Assembly (NCBI RefSeq): GCF_003112575.1
Contig: NZ_BEWC01000008.1
Coordinates: 124,001 to 188,000, forward strand
Length of the DNA stretch: 64,000 nt
Reading direction: 5' to 3'
DNA from: Streptomyces ardesiacus
GTDB lineage: Bacteria > Actinomycetota > Actinomycetes > Streptomycetales > Streptomycetaceae
The notes under the pieces were generated by a model. That model saw nothing but the letters and a program-made list of their open reading frames with translations. It did no database searches and had not been told where the DNA came from. The translations under genes were made by a program, and so were the position numbers. Positions 1 to 8,477 of the stretch are shown here, in pieces (within the stretch, counting starts at the first letter, position 1; each line of letters begins with the position of its first letter).

Positions 1-368
1 GGGTACTCGGGGAAGCCGCCGGGCTCGCCCTGCGTGTCGAAGCCGCGGCCCCTGTCGTCCTCGTAGACCGACACGCTGGAGATCACCACCGCCGAACCGA
101 CTCGTCCGGCGAGCGAGACCAACTGCCGTGCGTGCCGCTCTCCGTAGGCCACCACGTCCACCAGCACGTCGCAGTCCCCGCCCACCGCCGCCGCCAGCGC
201 CGCGTCGTCGTCCCGGTCGGCGACCACCGCCCGCACGTCCCCGGACCACCGCCGGTCCCGGTCGCCGCTCCGCGAGACGGCCGTCACCTCCCACCCGTCC
301 CGGGCCAGCGCGTCCACCGCCGCCCGTCCGATCTGTCCCGTCGCCCCGATCACCACCGCACGTGTCAT
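1..368 (-). CDS. NAD(P)-binding epimerase/reductase, N-terminal part (runs off left edge)
   Basis: The ATG is at 368 on the minus strand and the frame stays open to the window edge, so about 122 residues are visible. The N-terminus VVIGATGQIGRAAVDAL carries the GxxGxxG Rossmann signature of atypical/extended short-chain dehydrogenases, and a later SAVVISSVSVYED segment fits the beta-strand that carries the catalytic Ser in NAD-dependent epimerases. The active-site YxxxK lies beyond the edge, so the reaction and substrate cannot be assigned. The gene is transcribed away from the adjacent acyltransferase, leaving about 80 nt between them. Confidence 0.75.
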   Translation of the reverse strand, partial: MTRAVVIGATGQIGRAAVDALARDGWEVTAVSRSGDRDRRWSGDVRAVVADRDDDAALAAAVGGDCDVLVDVVAYGERHARQLVSLAGRVGSAVVISSVSVYEDDRGRGFDTQGEPGGFPEY

Positions 369-447
369 ACGGCGACCGTAGGTGCCCCGGCCCCGGCCGG
401 TCACGCCGTTCTGCCGACGGCAGAGGACGCGGCCCCGAAGGCCCCGG

Positions 448-1170
448 CTAACGGCGCGGCAGCCGGGGGAACCTGCGGCCCTCGGCCGCCTTCCTGGCCT
501 CCTCGGCCTTCACGTCCGCGGCGTACCGGTCGACGTACTCCTGGCCGGACAGCGAGAGGATGGCGTAGACGATCTCGTCGGTGACGGCACGCAGCACGGC
601 CTTCTCGCCCTCCATGCCCGCGTAGCGCGAGAAGTCGAGGGGCTCGCCGAAGCGGATCACCACCGGGTGCAGCCTCGGGATCTTCCGGCCCGGCGGCTGT
701 GCCTCGAAGGTGCCGATCATCGCGCAGGGCACGACGGGCACCCGGGCCCTCAGGGCCATCACCGCGACGCCGACCTTGCCCTTGTACAGCCGGCCGTCGT
801 GCGAACGCGTGCCCTCCGGATAGATGCCGAGCAACTCGCCCCGGCCCAGCACACCGAGCCCCTCGCGGATCGCGGCCTGCCCCGCCTCCTTGCCGGAGCG
901 GTCGACGGGGATCTGGCCGGCGCTGCGGAAGAAGAACGCGGTCAGCCTGCCCTTGAGGCCCGGCCCGGTGAAGTACTCGGCCTTGGCGAGGAAGGTGATG
1001 CGGCGCTTGAGCACCGCGGGCATCAGGAAGTGGTCCGAGAAGGAGAGGTGGTTGCCCGCGACGATGGCCGCCCCCGAGTCCGGCACATGGTCCAGGCCCT
1101 CGATCCGCGGGCGGAAGACGACCCTCAGCAGCGGGCCCAGCAGGACGTACTTGAGCACGTAGTAGAACAC
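448..1170 (-). CDS. PlsC-family 1-acyl-glycerol-3-phosphate acyltransferase
   Basis: 240 aa from a GTG at 1170. Longer upstream starts exist, but this one has a GGAG ribosome site 6 nt away and gives the usual VFYYVLKYVLLGPLL N-terminus. The acyltransferase blocks are clear: HLSFSD (H41-x4-D46, catalytic), a YFxGPG block, EGTR at 119-122 for acceptor phosphate binding, and VPVVPCAMIG as the fourth block. It should transfer an acyl chain to lysophosphatidate at the membrane during phospholipid synthesis. The substrate is inferred from family. The C-terminus has a basic, Ala/Glu-rich tail. It is divergent from the HTH gene at 1388. Confidence 0.88.
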   Translation of the reverse strand: MFYYVLKYVLLGPLLRVVFRPRIEGLDHVPDSGAAIVAGNHLSFSDHFLMPAVLKRRITFLAKAEYFTGPGLKGRLTAFFFRSAGQIPVDRSGKEAGQAAIREGLGVLGRGELLGIYPEGTRSHDGRLYKGKVGVAVMALRARVPVVPCAMIGTFEAQPPGRKIPRLHPVVIRFGEPLDFSRYAGMEGEKAVLRAVTDEIVYAILSLSGQEYVDRYAADVKAEEARKAAEGRRFPRLPRR

Positions 1171-1275
1171 GGTGCGTCTCCAGTTCTCCGGGCTCCCGGC
1201 CGGTCGTCCGCGACCGGTGACCGATCGTAGCCCGAGGGCGGCGGAACCGGCCGGGAGCGGTTCGGCCGCTCTTCG

Positions 1276-1290
1276 GTCAACTCGATTGAC
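1276..1290. promoter_or_regulatory. Inverted repeat in the divergent plsC / HTH-gene region
   Basis: GTCAA-CTCGA-TTGAC, 5-bp arms. Each arm is also a TTGAC core, pointing outwards towards the acyltransferase (minus) and the HTH regulator (plus), so it could provide two -35-like elements or one operator covering both promoters. No good -10 was found at the right distance, so this is only a candidate site. Confidence 0.35.
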
Positions 1291-1387
1291 GCGGCCCACC
1301 CCGTCCTCTGTGCTGTCCGGTGGCGGAACGCGCGAAGCCCGGGCGGCGCACGGCCCGCGGCGGGGGCGCGACCGGGGGGAGGGCCGG

Positions 1388-2812
1388 ATGAGCGGCGGAT
1401 CGGCGCGGGCGGGCGGGGCACCGTGGGCGGAGTTCGGGCGGCACCTGCGCTCCCTGCGCAGGGCGGCGGGGCTCACCCAGGTGCAACTCGGCCTGCGGGT
1501 GGGCTACCACCACTCGGCGGTGAGCAAGCTGGAGGCGGGCCTGCGCGAGCCGCCCGTGGGACTGGTGCGCCGGCTCGACACGGTGCTGGAGACGGGCGGG
1601 GAACTGGCCGCGATCGTCGCCGCGCCGCGCGAGGCGGCCCGGCGGCAGGACCGGTCCCCGGCCGACCCGGCGCTGTTCGCGCCGCTGCCCGGTGCGGACG
1701 CCCCCGGGGGGCAGGGCGCGCCGGACCTCCGGATGTGGCCCGCGCGGCTGCCCGCCGAGGGACTGGTGTGCCCGCTGCACGGCACCGCCGGGTGCGCGGT
1801 GCCCGAGCCGGGCGCGCTGCCGGCGCCGCTCGGCGGGCCGGGCCCGGCGGGCGGCCCCGCCCCGGAATGGGCCACCGGAACCGGAGCGGCGGTCGCCGAG
1901 GGGGAACTGCTGCACGGCCTCACCGCCGTCCTCGCCTGTCTGATCCGCGAGGCGTTTCGGCACGAGGGCCGGGTGACGGCCGTCGAGGGGCTGCTGCGTG
2001 CGCTGGTCCGCTGGGCCCGAGAGGTCAACTCCGCCGGGCGGCTGCCGTACGGGCAGTTGCGGCTCGGCGCGCAGTACGCCCAGGTCGCCGGCCGGCTGCG
2101 GATGGAACGCGGGCAGATCGGCGTCGCGATGGCCTGGTTCGGCCACGGACTGCGCTGGGCGGACGCCGTCGAGGACGCCCCGGCCCGCGCGACCCTGCTC
2201 AGCGACATGTGCACCCTGGTCCGTCTCGACGGAGACCCCTCGCTGATGCTCGGCTACGCCCGGGGCATCGGCGCGGTGGACGGGCGGCGCCGGTGGACGG
2301 CCACCCTGTCGGACCTCTACCAGGCGCGCGGGCACGCCCTGGCCGGCGACGCCGCCCAGTGCCGCCACCACATCACCCTGGCCCGGCGGGGATTCGCCCG
2401 CCTCGACCGGCGCGACCACCTGGAGGCGCCGTGGATGGCCGGGGCCGAGGGCGCGATGCGGGTCGACTCGGCCGTCGGCGGGGCCCTGCGCGACCTCGCC
2501 GTGGCGACGGGGGACCGTACGGCGGCCCGGCGCGCGGTCGAGGTCACCGCGCGCTCGCGCGCACAGGTGCCGCCCCGGATGCGGAGCGCGCACCTGCTGC
2601 TCACCCTGCGCCTGGCGGACAGCCTGGCCTGTGCCGGCGATCCCGGCGCCGCCGTCGCCCTCGCCTCACAGGTGCTGCCGGAGGCCGTGCGCTCGCGCGC
2701 CTCGATGGTCGCCGCCGAACTGGGCGGACTGCACACCCGGCTCGCCGGGAAGTGGGCCGACCTGCCGGAGGTGCGGGAGTACCGGGAGCGGCTGCTGGCC
2801 GCGGGGGAGTGA
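1388..2812 (+). CDS. XRE-type helix-turn-helix regulator with large C-terminal helical region
   Basis: 474 aa. Start ATG 1388 is chosen because a purine-rich ribosome site precedes it and the protein then begins just before the HTH; a longer frame upstream reads low-complexity sequence. Residues about 18-75 are a classic XRE domain (FGRHLRSLRRAAGLTQVQLG, then SAVSKLEAGLREPP). The C-terminal 300 residues are Ala/Leu/Arg-rich, with helical pairs resembling the TPR-like region of many Streptomyces XRE regulators. A Pro/Gly/Ala linker (about 95-165) separates the halves. The target is unknown; the large secreted peptidase downstream, 233 nt away, is a reasonable but untested candidate. Confidence 0.8.
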   Translation: MSGGSARAGGAPWAEFGRHLRSLRRAAGLTQVQLGLRVGYHHSAVSKLEAGLREPPVGLVRRLDTVLETGGELAAIVAAPREAARRQDRSPADPALFAPLPGADAPGGQGAPDLRMWPARLPAEGLVCPLHGTAGCAVPEPGALPAPLGGPGPAGGPAPEWATGTGAAVAEGELLHGLTAVLACLIREAFRHEGRVTAVEGLLRALVRWAREVNSAGRLPYGQLRLGAQYAQVAGRLRMERGQIGVAMAWFGHGLRWADAVEDAPARATLLSDMCTLVRLDGDPSLMLGYARGIGAVDGRRRWTATLSDLYQARGHALAGDAAQCRHHITLARRGFARLDRRDHLEAPWMAGAEGAMRVDSAVGGALRDLAVATGDRTAARRAVEVTARSRAQVPPRMRSAHLLLTLRLADSLACAGDPGAAVALASQVLPEAVRSRASMVAAELGGLHTRLAGKWADLPEVREYRERLLAAGE

Positions 2813-3045
2813 GGCGAGGGGCGGGGCCGCCGCGCCCCACGCGCACTTGCCGGATTTTGCCAGGACGGTACCGCGCCCGCGGAGCCGTTGATTCCGGTGC
2901 GGCGGGGTGTGAGGGTTCCGCCAGCCCGCGACATGACATGCAACCGACACTCAAGCGACGCGCGTCCGCACCCCGGGCCGCGCGTCCGGCATGTCCTGCC
3001 CCGGGCCGGTCCGCAAGGAGCCCCCCACTCTCACAAGGAGCCACG

Positions 3046-6000
3046 ATGCTCAGACAGACCGCGGTGGCCGGGACAGTCCTGGCCATGACACTCGCAGGGG
3101 TGGTGGTACCGGCCTCCCTCGCCTCGGCGTCGGAGCGGTCCGCGCCCTCCGCGGCGCAACCCACCCCCGTCGAGAGGGCCGTCGCCGCGGCCGACCAGGC
3201 CGTCCGCAGCGGCCTGGACGCCCTGGCCGCCGGCGGCCAGGGCGAGCAGTACGACCGCCACCAGGTCACCCCCTGGGGCAAGGACCTGTTCTCCGTCGCC
3301 TACGAGCGCACCTACCACGGTCTGCCGGTGGTCGGCGGCGACGCCGTCGTCCTCGCCGACGGCAAGGGCCGGGTACGTGCCGTGCAGTCCGCCACCGAGG
3401 CCGCGACAGCCGTGCCCACCGAGGCCGCGGTCAAGGCCGAGCAGGCGGTACGGACCAGCCGCGAGCGGCTCGCGCACGTCGACGAGGTCGACTCCAGGAG
3501 GCTGGTGGTCCGGGTCAAGGACGACGTCCAGACCCTCGCCTGGGAGACCGTGCTCGTCGGAACGACCGAGGACCGAGTGCCCAGCAGACTGCACGTCTTC
3601 GTCGACGCCCGCACCGGCAAGGTGGTCGACAGCTACGACGACGTGAAGGCCGGCACCGGCCACAGCGAGTGGAACGGCCCCAGCCCGCTGACCATCGACA
3701 CCTCCCGCTCGGGCAGCCAGTACGTCCTGCGCGACACCACCCGCCCCGGCCTGCAGTGCTCGGACTACAACGGCGGCCTGTTCACCGGCCCGGACGACGA
3801 CTGGGGCACCGGCAACGCCTCCAGCCGCGAGACCGGCTGCGTCGACGTCATGTACGCGGCGCAGAAGGAGTCGGACATGCTCCGCGACTGGCTCGGCCGC
3901 AACGGCCACAACGGCAACGGCGGCAGCTGGCCCGCCCTGGTCGGCCTCAACCAGCTCAACGCCTACTGGGACGGCTCACGCGTCACCATCGGCCACAACA
4001 GCGCCGGCAAGTGGATCGGCGGCATGGACGTGGTGGGCCACGAGTACGGCCACGGACTCGACAGCTTCACCCCCGGCGGCGCCAACCACGAGAGCGGCCT
4101 GGGCGAGGCCACCGGCGACATCATGGGCGCCCTGACCGAGGCCTACGCCAACCAGCCCGCGCCCTACGACACCCCCGACTACACCGTCGGCGAGAAGATC
4201 GACCTCCAGGGGCGCGGCCCGATCCGCAACATGTACAACCCCCGGCTGGTCAACAACGACCCCAACTGCTACTCCGCCGCCATCCCGAACACCGAGGAGC
4301 ACGCGGCGGCCGGGCCCATGAACCACTGGTTCTACCTCCTGGCCGAGGGCTCCAGCCCCGGCGGCGGCAAGCCCTCCAGCCCCACCTGCGACGGCAGCCA
4401 GGTGACCGGCGTCGGCATCCAGAACGCCGGCAGGATCTTCTACGGCGGGATGCTGCTCAAGACCAGCGGCATGACCTACAAGCGGTACCGCTCCGCCACC
4501 CTCACCGCGGCCAAGAACCTGGACGCGTCCTGCGACCTGTTCGACGCCACCAAGGCGGCCTGGAACGCGATCGACATCCCCGCCCAGAGCGGCGACCCCA
4601 CCTGCGCCCGGCAGGAGACCGACTTCTCGCTGGCCCTCAGCCCGGCGAGCGGCAACGTCGAGGCCGGCTCCACGGCCGCCGCCACGGTCACCACCACGAC
4701 CGTCGCCGGCAGCGCCCAGCAGGTGTCCCTCACGGCCACCGGCACCCCGCCCGGCGTGAGCGTCACCTTCAGCCCCGCGACGGTCACCTCCGGCTCCAGT
4801 TCGGCCATGCGGGTCGCCACCGCCTCCGGCACCGCCGCCGGAACCTACGCGATCACCGTCAAGGGCACCGCGGGCAGCAAGAGCCACACCGCCCAGTACA
4901 CCCTCACCGTCGGCGGCGGCACCGGCCCGGGCACGCCGCCCGACGTCGACGTCGCCCAGGTGCAGGCGCACCTGGCGCAGTTCGGCTCCATCGCCGCACA
5001 GAACGGCGGCAACCGCCGCGCCACCGGCCCCGGATACACCGCCTCCCTCGCGTACGTGAAGGGCAAGCTGCAGGCGGCCGGCTACACCGTCACCGAGCAG
5101 ACCTGCACCTCCGGCTGCTCCGCGGGCGCGGGCAACAACCTGATCGCCGAATGGCCCAAGGGCGACGCGGGCAGCGTGTACATGTTCGGCGCCCACCTCG
5201 ACGGCGTCGCGGCCGGCCCCGGCATCAACGACAACGGCTCCGGATCCGCCGCGCTCCTCGAGACGGCGCTGACCCTCGCCCAGCAGAACCCGACCATGAA
5301 GAACCGCGTCCGTTTCGCCTGGTGGACCGACGAGGAGCAGGGCCTGAAGGGCTCCGACTTCTACACCCGCACGCTGTCCACGACCGAGCGCGGCAAGATC
5401 AAGGCGTACTACAACTTCGACATGGTCGCCTCCGTCAACGGCGGCTACTTCATCAACAACCTGACCTCCTCGGCCTCCGCCCCGATGCGGGAGTACTGGA
5501 CCTCCCTCGGCCTCGCGCCGCAGGAGAACGTCGAGGGCCAGGGCCGCTCCGACGACTACTCGTTCCAGAAGGCCGGCATCCCCACCTCCGGCTACGCGAC
5601 CGGTGCCTCCGCGGTCAAGTCGGCCGCGGAGGCCGCCAAGTGGGGCGGCACCGCCGGCCGGTCCTACGACCCGTGCTACCACTCCGCCTGCGACACCACC
5701 TCCAACATCAGCGCCACCGCGCTGAACCGCAGCGCCGACGGCATCGCGTACACGATCTGGAAGACCGCCGTCGGGGACGCCCCCGCCCCGAAGGACGACT
5801 TCTCGCTCTCCGCCGACCCGGCCGCCGGCACGGTCGCCCCGGGCGGCTCCGCGACGGTCGCCGTGAACACCGCCACGACCAGCGGCGAGGCCCAGAACGT
5901 GCGCCTTTCGGCGTCCGGCGCGCCGACCGGCGTGAGCGTGGCCTTCACGCCGGACTCGGTCACCTCCGGCCAGTCCTCGACCGCCACGGTCCGGGTCGCC

Positions 6001-6246
6001 GCGGGCACGGCCGGCGGCACCTACACCCTGACCCTCACCGGCACGGGCACCGTCACCCACACCACCACGTACACCCTCACCGTCTCGGGCGACGACGGCG
6101 GGGAGACCACCTGGAAGCCGGGAGCCACCTACGCGGCCGGTGACGTGGTGACCTACGGCGGCGTCCGCTACCGGTGCCTCCAGGGCCACACCGCCTACCC
6201 CGGCTGGGAACCGCCCAACGTCCCCGCCCTGTGGCAGCGCCTGTGA
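3046..6246 (+). CDS. Secreted two-domain metallopeptidase: M4 (thermolysin-like) + M28 aminopeptidase + CBM5/12-like module
   Basis: 1066 aa; AAGGAG ribosome site before ATG 3046. A Sec signal peptide occupies about 1-32, followed by an FTP/PepSY-type propeptide. The M4 catalytic domain has H332-E-Y-G-H336 and a third zinc ligand E354 (GLGEATGD). An Ig-like domain covers about 526-624. An M28 domain (about 625-915) follows with H717, D729, E763/E764, D792 and H879; their spacings (12, 34, 28, 87) equal those I recall for S. griseus aminopeptidase, so both zinc sites look intact. A second Ig-like domain (918-1016) precedes a CBM5/12-type tail from 1021 with the W/Y-rich pattern WKPGATYAAGDVVTYGG. 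The inferred role is extracellular protein digestion combining endo- and aminopeptidase activity, perhaps on chitin- or wall-associated protein. Confidence 0.93.
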   Translation: MLRQTAVAGTVLAMTLAGVVVPASLASASERSAPSAAQPTPVERAVAAADQAVRSGLDALAAGGQGEQYDRHQVTPWGKDLFSVAYERTYHGLPVVGGDAVVLADGKGRVRAVQSATEAATAVPTEAAVKAEQAVRTSRERLAHVDEVDSRRLVVRVKDDVQTLAWETVLVGTTEDRVPSRLHVFVDARTGKVVDSYDDVKAGTGHSEWNGPSPLTIDTSRSGSQYVLRDTTRPGLQCSDYNGGLFTGPDDDWGTGNASSRETGCVDVMYAAQKESDMLRDWLGRNGHNGNGGSWPALVGLNQLNAYWDGSRVTIGHNSAGKWIGGMDVVGHEYGHGLDSFTPGGANHESGLGEATGDIMGALTEAYANQPAPYDTPDYTVGEKIDLQGRGPIRNMYNPRLVNNDPNCYSAAIPNTEEHAAAGPMNHWFYLLAEGSSPGGGKPSSPTCDGSQVTGVGIQNAGRIFYGGMLLKTSGMTYKRYRSATLTAAKNLDASCDLFDATKAAWNAIDIPAQSGDPTCARQETDFSLALSPASGNVEAGSTAAATVTTTTVAGSAQQVSLTATGTPPGVSVTFSPATVTSGSSSAMRVATASGTAAGTYAITVKGTAGSKSHTAQYTLTVGGGTGPGTPPDVDVAQVQAHLAQFGSIAAQNGGNRRATGPGYTASLAYVKGKLQAAGYTVTEQTCTSGCSAGAGNNLIAEWPKGDAGSVYMFGAHLDGVAAGPGINDNGSGSAALLETALTLAQQNPTMKNRVRFAWWTDEEQGLKGSDFYTRTLSTTERGKIKAYYNFDMVASVNGGYFINNLTSSASAPMREYWTSLGLAPQENVEGQGRSDDYSFQKAGIPTSGYATGASAVKSAAEAAKWGGTAGRSYDPCYHSACDTTSNISATALNRSADGIAYTIWKTAVGDAPAPKDDFSLSADPAAGTVAPGGSATVAVNTATTSGEAQNVRLSASGAPTGVSVAFTPDSVTSGQSSTATVRVAAGTAGGTYTLTLTGTGTVTHTTTYTLTVSGDDGGETTWKPGATYAAGDVVTYGGVRYRCLQGHTAYPGWEPPNVPALWQRL

Positions 6247-6287
6247 CACACCGCTGACGCCCCCCTGGGGGACGCCTGACACGCCGA

Positions 6288-6322
6288 CGGGCGGTGGGGT
6301 CCGCACGGAACCCCACCGCCCG
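6288..6322. terminator. Bidirectional intrinsic-type hairpin
   Basis: A perfect 13-bp stem (6288-6300 with 6310-6322) and a 9-nt loop lie between the convergent peptidase and transporter genes. There is no clear T-tract on either side, which is common for Streptomyces terminators. Confidence 0.75.
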
Positions 6323-6346
6323 CTGGCGTGCGTCACGCCCGCGCCG

Positions 6347-7861
6347 TCAGAACCTCGGCGTCGGCGCCTGCGCCTCGACGATCTCCGCCGCCTCCTCCTC
6401 GGTCCCCACCGACGGAGGGGATCCCGCCAGCGGCTTCTGCGCCGTCTCCTTCATGCAGGCCACGGCCACGACTCCGATCAGGGCCGCCGCCATCGAGTAG
6501 TAGGCCGGCATCATCTGGGAGCCGGACACACTGATCAGAGCGGTGATCACCAGCGGCGTGGTACCGCCGAACAGGGACGCCGACAGGTTGTAGCCGACCG
6601 ACAGGGACCCGTAGCGGACGTTGGTCGGGAACATCGCCGGGAGCGCCGCCGACATCGTGCCCAGCAGACACACCAGCGACAGGCCGAGCATCAGCATGCC
6701 GCCCGCGACGGCGAGCAGACTGCCCTGGCGCACCAGCAGGAACGACGGCGCGGACAGGACGAAGAAGCCGACCATGCCGGTCATCAGGACGGGCTTGCGG
6801 CCGAAGTGGTCGGAGAGCCGGCCCACCTGGTTGATGATCAGCATCAGCAGCACCATCGTCGCCACCAGGATCATCAGACCGTGGCTCTCGCTGTAGTGCA
6901 GCTCGTCCGACAGGTACGTCGGCATGTACGACAGCAGCATGTAGTCGGTGATGTTGTACGCGCCGACCAGGGCGATGCACAGCACCAGCGGCCGCCAGTG
7001 CGTGCGGAAGATCTTGACCAGGTCGCCCCGCGCGGTGGTCTCCACCGCGGTCGCCGCATCCGAGATGTGGACGCTGGAGTCCTCCAGCTTCAGGAACGCC
7101 GGCGTGTCGTCCAGCCTCAGCCGCAGATAGATACCCACGATGCCCAGCGGTGCGGCCACCAGGAAGGGGATCCGCCAGCCCCAGGCGTCCATCGTGTCGC
7201 TGCCGAGCCCCGCCGTCAGAGCGGTGACCAGGCTCGCCGCGCCCGTGTACCCGGCCAGCGTGCCCAGCTCCAGGAAGCTGCCGAAGAATCCGCGCCGCTT
7301 GTCCGGCGCGTACTCGGCGATGAAGGTGGACGCGCCGCCGTACTCACCGCCCGTGGAGAAGCCCTGGAGCAGGCGGAAGAGGATCAGCAGCAGCGGCGAC
7401 CAGAAACCGATCGAGTCGTAGCTGGGGATGAACCCGATGGCCGCGGTGCCGATCGCCATGAGGATCATCGTCAGTGCGAGCACCTTCTTGCGGCCGATCT
7501 TGTCGCCCATCGGCCCGAAGACCATGCCGCCGATCGGACGCACCAGGAACGCCACGGCGAACGTGGCGAACGAGGAGAGCAGCTGCGCCGTGTCGCTCCC
7601 GGACGGGAAGAACACGCGGCCGATGGTGCCCGCCAGATAGGCGTAGATGCCGAAGTCGAACCACTCCATGGCATTGCCGAGAGAGGCCGCCTTCACGGCG
7701 CGCTTGACCGCGGCCTCGTCCGTGACGGTGATGTCCGACCGCCGCAGCGGGGGGTTCTTCCGACGCTTGATCGCCCGGAACAGGGCGGGGTGGCGGCGCA
7801 CCGCCGCGGCGTCGGTGTCTGGGCCGTTCTCGGTGGGGGACGTGGCGGCCTCCCTTTCCAC
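6347..7861 (-). CDS. MFS transporter, metabolite:H+ symporter (ProP/MHS) type
   Basis: 504 aa from GTG 7861. There are about 12 hydrophobic segments, with the MHS-type N-terminus AASLGNAMEWFDFGIYAYL and the MFS loop motif GDKIGRKKVL, plus GFSTGGEYGGA in the fifth helix region. These are hallmarks of proline/betaine, shikimate and dicarboxylate symporters. The substrate cannot be read from sequence. The N-terminal 45 residues form a hydrophilic, basic extension (AIKRRKNPPLRRSDITV). It is divergent from the RpiB-like gene with about 140 nt between. Confidence 0.88.
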   Translation of the reverse strand: MEREAATSPTENGPDTDAAAVRRHPALFRAIKRRKNPPLRRSDITVTDEAAVKRAVKAASLGNAMEWFDFGIYAYLAGTIGRVFFPSGSDTAQLLSSFATFAVAFLVRPIGGMVFGPMGDKIGRKKVLALTMILMAIGTAAIGFIPSYDSIGFWSPLLLILFRLLQGFSTGGEYGGASTFIAEYAPDKRRGFFGSFLELGTLAGYTGAASLVTALTAGLGSDTMDAWGWRIPFLVAAPLGIVGIYLRLRLDDTPAFLKLEDSSVHISDAATAVETTARGDLVKIFRTHWRPLVLCIALVGAYNITDYMLLSYMPTYLSDELHYSESHGLMILVATMVLLMLIINQVGRLSDHFGRKPVLMTGMVGFFVLSAPSFLLVRQGSLLAVAGGMLMLGLSLVCLLGTMSAALPAMFPTNVRYGSLSVGYNLSASLFGGTTPLVITALISVSGSQMMPAYYSMAAALIGVVAVACMKETAQKPLAGSPPSVGTEEEAAEIVEAQAPTPRF

Positions 7862-8003
7862 GCGCAGACACTCCGGGGAGGAGTCCTGCTCGGTCGTACG
7901 TCTTCCAGCTCGTACCCGTTCCCCCGATGATGCTGGGTATGGTCGTGACTTCGGTCATGTGACTGGGCCGATGAGGTGAGCGCCCGGTGAGTACGCTTCG
8001 CAC

Positions 8004-8462
8004 ATGCGCATCTCCGTCTCCTCCGACATGGACCAACCCGTCGCCCGGCTCCTCGTCGAGGAGCTGCGCGCCCGCGGCCACGACGTGCGCGCGTACGGCG
8101 CGCTGGATCCCGCGGCGGATCCCCGGTGGGCCGTCTGCTCCGAGCAGGCGGCGCGCGAGGTCGCCGCGGGGCGGGCCGACCAGGCCGTGGTGTGCTGCTG
8201 GACCGGCACCGGCGCGTCGATCGCCGCGAACAAGGTGCCCGGCGTCCGCGCGGCCCTGTGCACCGACGCCTACACCGCCGACGGCGCCCGCCGCTGGAAC
8301 GACGCCAACGTCCTCGCGATCGGCCTCAGACTGACGTCCGGGCCGCTCCTGCGGGAGATCCTCGACGCCTGGTTCGCGGCCGGGCCGAGCCAGGACGCCG
8401 AGGACCGCGACAACGTCACACACGTCGAGCGGCTCGACGAGGGACGCCGAGCCGCCCGGTGA
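8004..8462 (+). CDS. RpiB/LacAB-family sugar-phosphate isomerase
   Basis: 152 aa. It begins MRISVSSDMD (RpiB-like first strand), has VVCCWTGTGASIAANK, where the Cys matches the catalytic Cys of RpiB enzymes and the TGTG loop binds phosphate, then GVRAALC and NDANVLAIGLRL. Known members interconvert ribose-5-P/ribulose-5-P, allose-6-P or galactose-6-P. The ring-opening His/Asp context at the N-terminus departs from classic RpiB (SSDMDQP), so the substrate is open. No strong ribosome site was seen. It is convergent with the aminotransferase gene, only 15 nt apart. Confidence 0.82.
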   Translation: MRISVSSDMDQPVARLLVEELRARGHDVRAYGALDPAADPRWAVCSEQAAREVAAGRADQAVVCCWTGTGASIAANKVPGVRAALCTDAYTADGARRWNDANVLAIGLRLTSGPLLREILDAWFAAGPSQDAEDRDNVTHVERLDEGRRAAR

Positions 8463-8477
8463 ACGGTGCCGGGCCGG

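Noticed and set aside
1423..3045. A single giant protein running in one frame from 1423 through the peptidase to 6246
   Set aside because: The part before 3046 is the +1 frame of the HTH gene, made of Arg/Gly/Ala-rich shadow sequence; the signal peptide and ribosome site fix the start at 3046.
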